This document shows positions 6,222-7,912 of a DNA stretch of 7,912 nt, one piece after another (the first letter of the stretch is position 1; every line of letters starts with the position of its first letter). The DNA comes from Alistipes sp. (GTDB lineage Bacteria; Bacteroidota; Bacteroidia; Bacteroidales; Rikenellaceae). Location: NCBI GenBank assembly GCA_017384185.1, contig JAFNUH010000370.1, forward strand, positions 1 through 7,912. The letters run 5' to 3'. The position numbers and the translations under genes are program-made. The notes beneath the pieces were generated by a model. The model saw nothing but the letters and a program-made list of their open reading frames with translations, had not been told where the DNA came from and did no database searches.

Positions 6222-7119
6222 CCTTTGAATCTATATATTCTATAATCTTTTCTGTTTCTGTGGGTAAAAACCACTCAATCTCCTCATCACGACCAAACCA
6301 CGTCAGCTGTCGCTTAGCATATCGGCGTGAGTTGCGCTTGATAAGTTCTATTGCCTCATCACGAGTGATTGTGCCATCAAAGTAGTCAAACATCTCTCTG
6401 TAACCTACCGTCTGCAATGAGTTGAGATGGCGCAACGGATACACCGCACGAGCCTCATTCTCTAATCCCGCCTCTACCATAATATCGACACGGCGGTCAA
6501 TGCGCTCGTAGAGCACGGCACGCTCCATATTTACGCCAATCTTCACAATTCCGAAGCTACGTTGGCGCTTCTCGCCCGTACGCAATGAAGAGTAGGGTTT
6601 TCCCGTAGAGATGCATACCTCCAGAGCACGTAATACTCGTGCTGGATTCTTGCGGTCAACAACCTCATAAAATGCAGGGTCAAGTTTTCGTAACTCTTCT
6701 GTAAGAGCCTCCAATCCCTCGCTCTTTAATCTCTCGGCAAGTTCACTACGCAATGCAGGCTCCACCTCGGGTAAATCGTCCATACCTTCGCATAGCGCCT
6801 TGATGTAAAGCCCCGAGCCTCCTACAGCGACAACCGTGTCGTGCTTTACGAACAACTCCTCCAGCCGTTTTAGTGCCGCCACCTCGTACGCTCCGCAGTT
6901 GAAATCGTCGGTCAGCTCGTGCGAGGCTATAAAGTGGTGCTCTACACGCTCTAACTGTTCGCTATCGGGCTGTGCTGTGCCGATAGGTATGCCACGGTAG
7001 AATTGGCGTGAGTCGGTCGAGATTATGGGGCAGGCGTAATGTTCTGCCACACGAATAGAGAGGTCGGTTTTTCCCGACCCCGTAGGTCCTACGATGACGA
7101 TTAGTCGTTTAGTATTCAT
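6205..7119 (-). CDS. miaA: MiaA, tRNA dimethylallyltransferase
   Basis: This 304-aa cytoplasmic enzyme transfers a dimethylallyl group to N6 of A37 in tRNAs that read UNN codons, forming i6A. Visible motifs are the P-loop GPTGSGKT at 11-18, DSRQ at 36-39 followed by 'GIPIGTAQPD', 'GGSGLYIKAL', 'TVGYREMFDYFDG', and the C-terminal 'RRYAKRQLTWF' segment that contacts tRNA. The start is ATG 7117-7119, giving 'MNTKRLIVIVGPTG', which overlaps the end of the upstream gene by 11 nt. A longer version from 7158 would add 13 residues of unrelated sequence and is unlikely. Ending 40 nt before tRNA-Leu(UAA), it is the last protein gene of the minus-strand unit and its 3' end carries the tRNA promoter. Confidence 0.96.
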   Translation of the reverse strand: MNTKRLIVIVGPTGSGKTDLSIRVAEHYACPIISTDSRQFYRGIPIGTAQPDSEQLERVEHHFIASHELTDDFNCGAYEVAALKRLEELFVKHDTVVAVGGSGLYIKALCEGMDDLPEVEPALRSELAERLKSEGLEALTEELRKLDPAFYEVVDRKNPARVLRALEVCISTGKPYSSLRTGEKRQRSFGIVKIGVNMERAVLYERIDRRVDIMVEAGLENEARAVYPLRHLNSLQTVGYREMFDYFDGTITRDEAIELIKRNSRRYAKRQLTWFGRDEEIEWFLPTETEKIIEYIDSKVCTLK

Positions 7120-7621
7120 CGTCGTATGAGTCGTCACCATCAAAGTCGCTGTACTCACCCATCATCTCCTCGAAGATTGAGCCACTTTGCTCGTTTGCTT
7201 CGGGGTCGTACTGGTCGGGAGCAGGTGAGTGCTCAAACTGAAGACGAGGGTAGGTCATACCATCAGCCTCCTCATTAGCCTCGATAACCTCGATGTAGTA
7301 TGCACGCTGAGTGAAGGGGTCGAAGACATAAATCAAGCGGTCGTGCATAAAGTTTAGGATGTCGCACAGACGAGCCGTAGCCATCGGCAGTGGCATACCA
7401 TTGCCGCCGTCGCCCATACCGCCACCCATATCCATATAGGTGTACTCCTGCTGACGCTCCCAGCGGTCGTCAGCCTTGAAGAATGATGCCATACAGGGGT
7501 CGTAGCTGAGCATCTGGATTATAAACTCGTGCATATCGAGCAGCGTAGAGTCAGCTGCCATCTCAAAATCACGGACAAAGTGGTCGTTCTCGTCCGAGAG
7601 CATTCTAAATCGGTAAATCAT
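7109..7621 (-). CDS. pRiA4b ORF-3/IS1096 TnpR-like family protein
   Basis: This 170-aa acidic protein resembles the plasmid pRiA4b ORF-3-like family (PF07929), often named 'IS1096 element passenger TnpR family protein'. Supporting features are the N-terminal 'MIYRFRMLSDE', a helix with 'LDMHEFIIQML' (27-38), the 'SFFKADDRWE' segment (46-55), and 'LIYVFDPFTQRAYYIEV', a core strand pair of the family. A glycine/methionine-rich stretch (about 63-80) and a very acidic C-terminus ('DGDDSYDDEY') flank the core. Function is unknown. The family name does not imply a mobile element, and no transposase or inverted repeats are near. ATG 7621 is 2 nt past the aminotransferase stop, and the 3' end overlaps miaA by 11 nt, so the three genes are probably translated from one mRNA. 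Confidence 0.75.
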   Translation of the reverse strand: MIYRFRMLSDENDHFVRDFEMAADSTLLDMHEFIIQMLSYDPCMASFFKADDRWERQQEYTYMDMGGGMGDGGNGMPLPMATARLCDILNFMHDRLIYVFDPFTQRAYYIEVIEANEEADGMTYPRLQFEHSPAPDQYDPEANEQSGSIFEEMMGEYSDFDGDDSYDDEY

Positions 7622-7623
7622 AT

Positions 7624-7912
7624 CTATTTCAGTTTATCTATTGCCTCTTTAAGTTGTTTCATCGCCTGCTCCAATACGGCACGTTGCGTGCCGACATTAA
7701 GGCGTGTGTGCTGTTCGCCACCAGCACCAAACATCGCTCCGTCGTTCATAGCAAGGTGCGCCTCGTTAACCAAGAAGTCGATTAACTTCTCGTGTGGCAG
7801 TCCCAGCGCCGTGAAATCCAGCCACACAAGGAACGAAGCCTGTGGCTTGATGGCACGAACTGCGGGGATATTCTCCTTTAGGAAATTATCTATATAGTCG
7901 ATGTTAGACTCT
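7624..7912 (-). CDS. MalY/PatB-type PLP aminotransferase, C-terminal part (5'-partial)
   Basis: This is the last ~95 residues of a protein that begins beyond the right edge. The frame is open from base 7911 to the TAG at 7624-7626. The visible sequence contains 'KPQASFLVWLDFTALGL', then 'AHLAMNDGAMFGAGGEQHTRLN', then a final amphipathic helix. This is the small C-terminal domain of fold-type I PLP enzymes of the MalY/PatB (cystathionine beta-lyase-like) group; the arginine in 'TRLN' corresponds to the substrate-carboxylate arginine of the fold. The PLP lysine lies outside the window. A GTG at 7827 is internal and not a start. Such enzymes cleave cystathionine or act as general aminotransferases; the exact substrate cannot be told from this fragment. 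It is the upstream gene of the minus-strand unit. Confidence 0.85.
   Translation of the reverse strand, partial: ESNIDYIDNFLKENIPAVRAIKPQASFLVWLDFTALGLPHEKLIDFLVNEAHLAMNDGAMFGAGGEQHTRLNVGTQRAVLEQAMKQLKEAIDKLK

Noticed and set aside
7120..7158. Longer miaA start at 7158
   Set aside because: The extra 13 residues do not fit MiaA, and the overlap with the upstream gene would grow to 50 nt; ATG 7119 places the P-loop at the usual distance.
7109..7621. Remnant of an IS1096-like element, as the family name suggests
   Set aside because: No transposase, terminal repeats or target duplications are visible; the gene is intact and tightly packed between housekeeping genes.
7529..7897. 122-aa plus-strand open frame near the right edge
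   Set aside because: It is antisense to the aminotransferase and TnpR-like genes, both of which have recognisable family sequence.

Overview
The window looks like ordinary chromosomal DNA from a Bacteroidota member, most likely order Bacteroidales; an Alistipes-like genus is possible, but I cannot fix it from sequence alone. The evidence is a DUF1573 surface protein, an NfnA/NfnB pair of the Bacteroidales type, near absence of strong Shine-Dalgarno sequences, and promoter elements of the Bacteroidota form (TTTG, about 19 nt, TAnnTTTG). All genes are intact except the two cut by the window edges. I see no insertion sequence, prophage, CRISPR array or defence locus.

Left part, plus strand (1-3272): the 3' part of a DUF1573 gene, then nfnA and nfnB. 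NfnA and NfnB form the flavin-based electron-bifurcating NADH-dependent ferredoxin:NADP+ oxidoreductase, which links the NADH, NADPH and ferredoxin pools. A strong intrinsic terminator (3293-3323) closes this unit.

Middle, plus strand (3357-5990): a HAD-superfamily phosphatase, a DAACS-family amino acid symporter that appears to start at TTG, and rdgB (XTP/dITP pyrophosphatase). Gaps of 22 and 2 nt suggest one transcript. The symporter has lost the arginine and aspartate that define dicarboxylate specificity and one sodium site in the best-studied members, so its usual 'dicarboxylate' label is doubtful.

Right part, minus strand (7912 down to 6076): the 3' end of a MalY/PatB-type aminotransferase, a pRiA4b ORF-3/IS1096 TnpR-like protein of unknown role, miaA, and a tRNA-Leu(UAA). 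The three protein genes are separated by 2 nt and by an 11-nt overlap. The tRNA has its own well-formed promoter embedded in the end of miaA, and its anticodon loop (A36-A37-A38) is the kind of substrate MiaA modifies. A long hairpin at 6040-6074 separates the convergent rdgB and tRNA transcripts.

No clearly new biological system is visible. The points most worth a second look are the tRNA-Leu/miaA arrangement with its embedded promoter, the altered binding site of the symporter, and the overlapping alternative hairpins just before nfnA.
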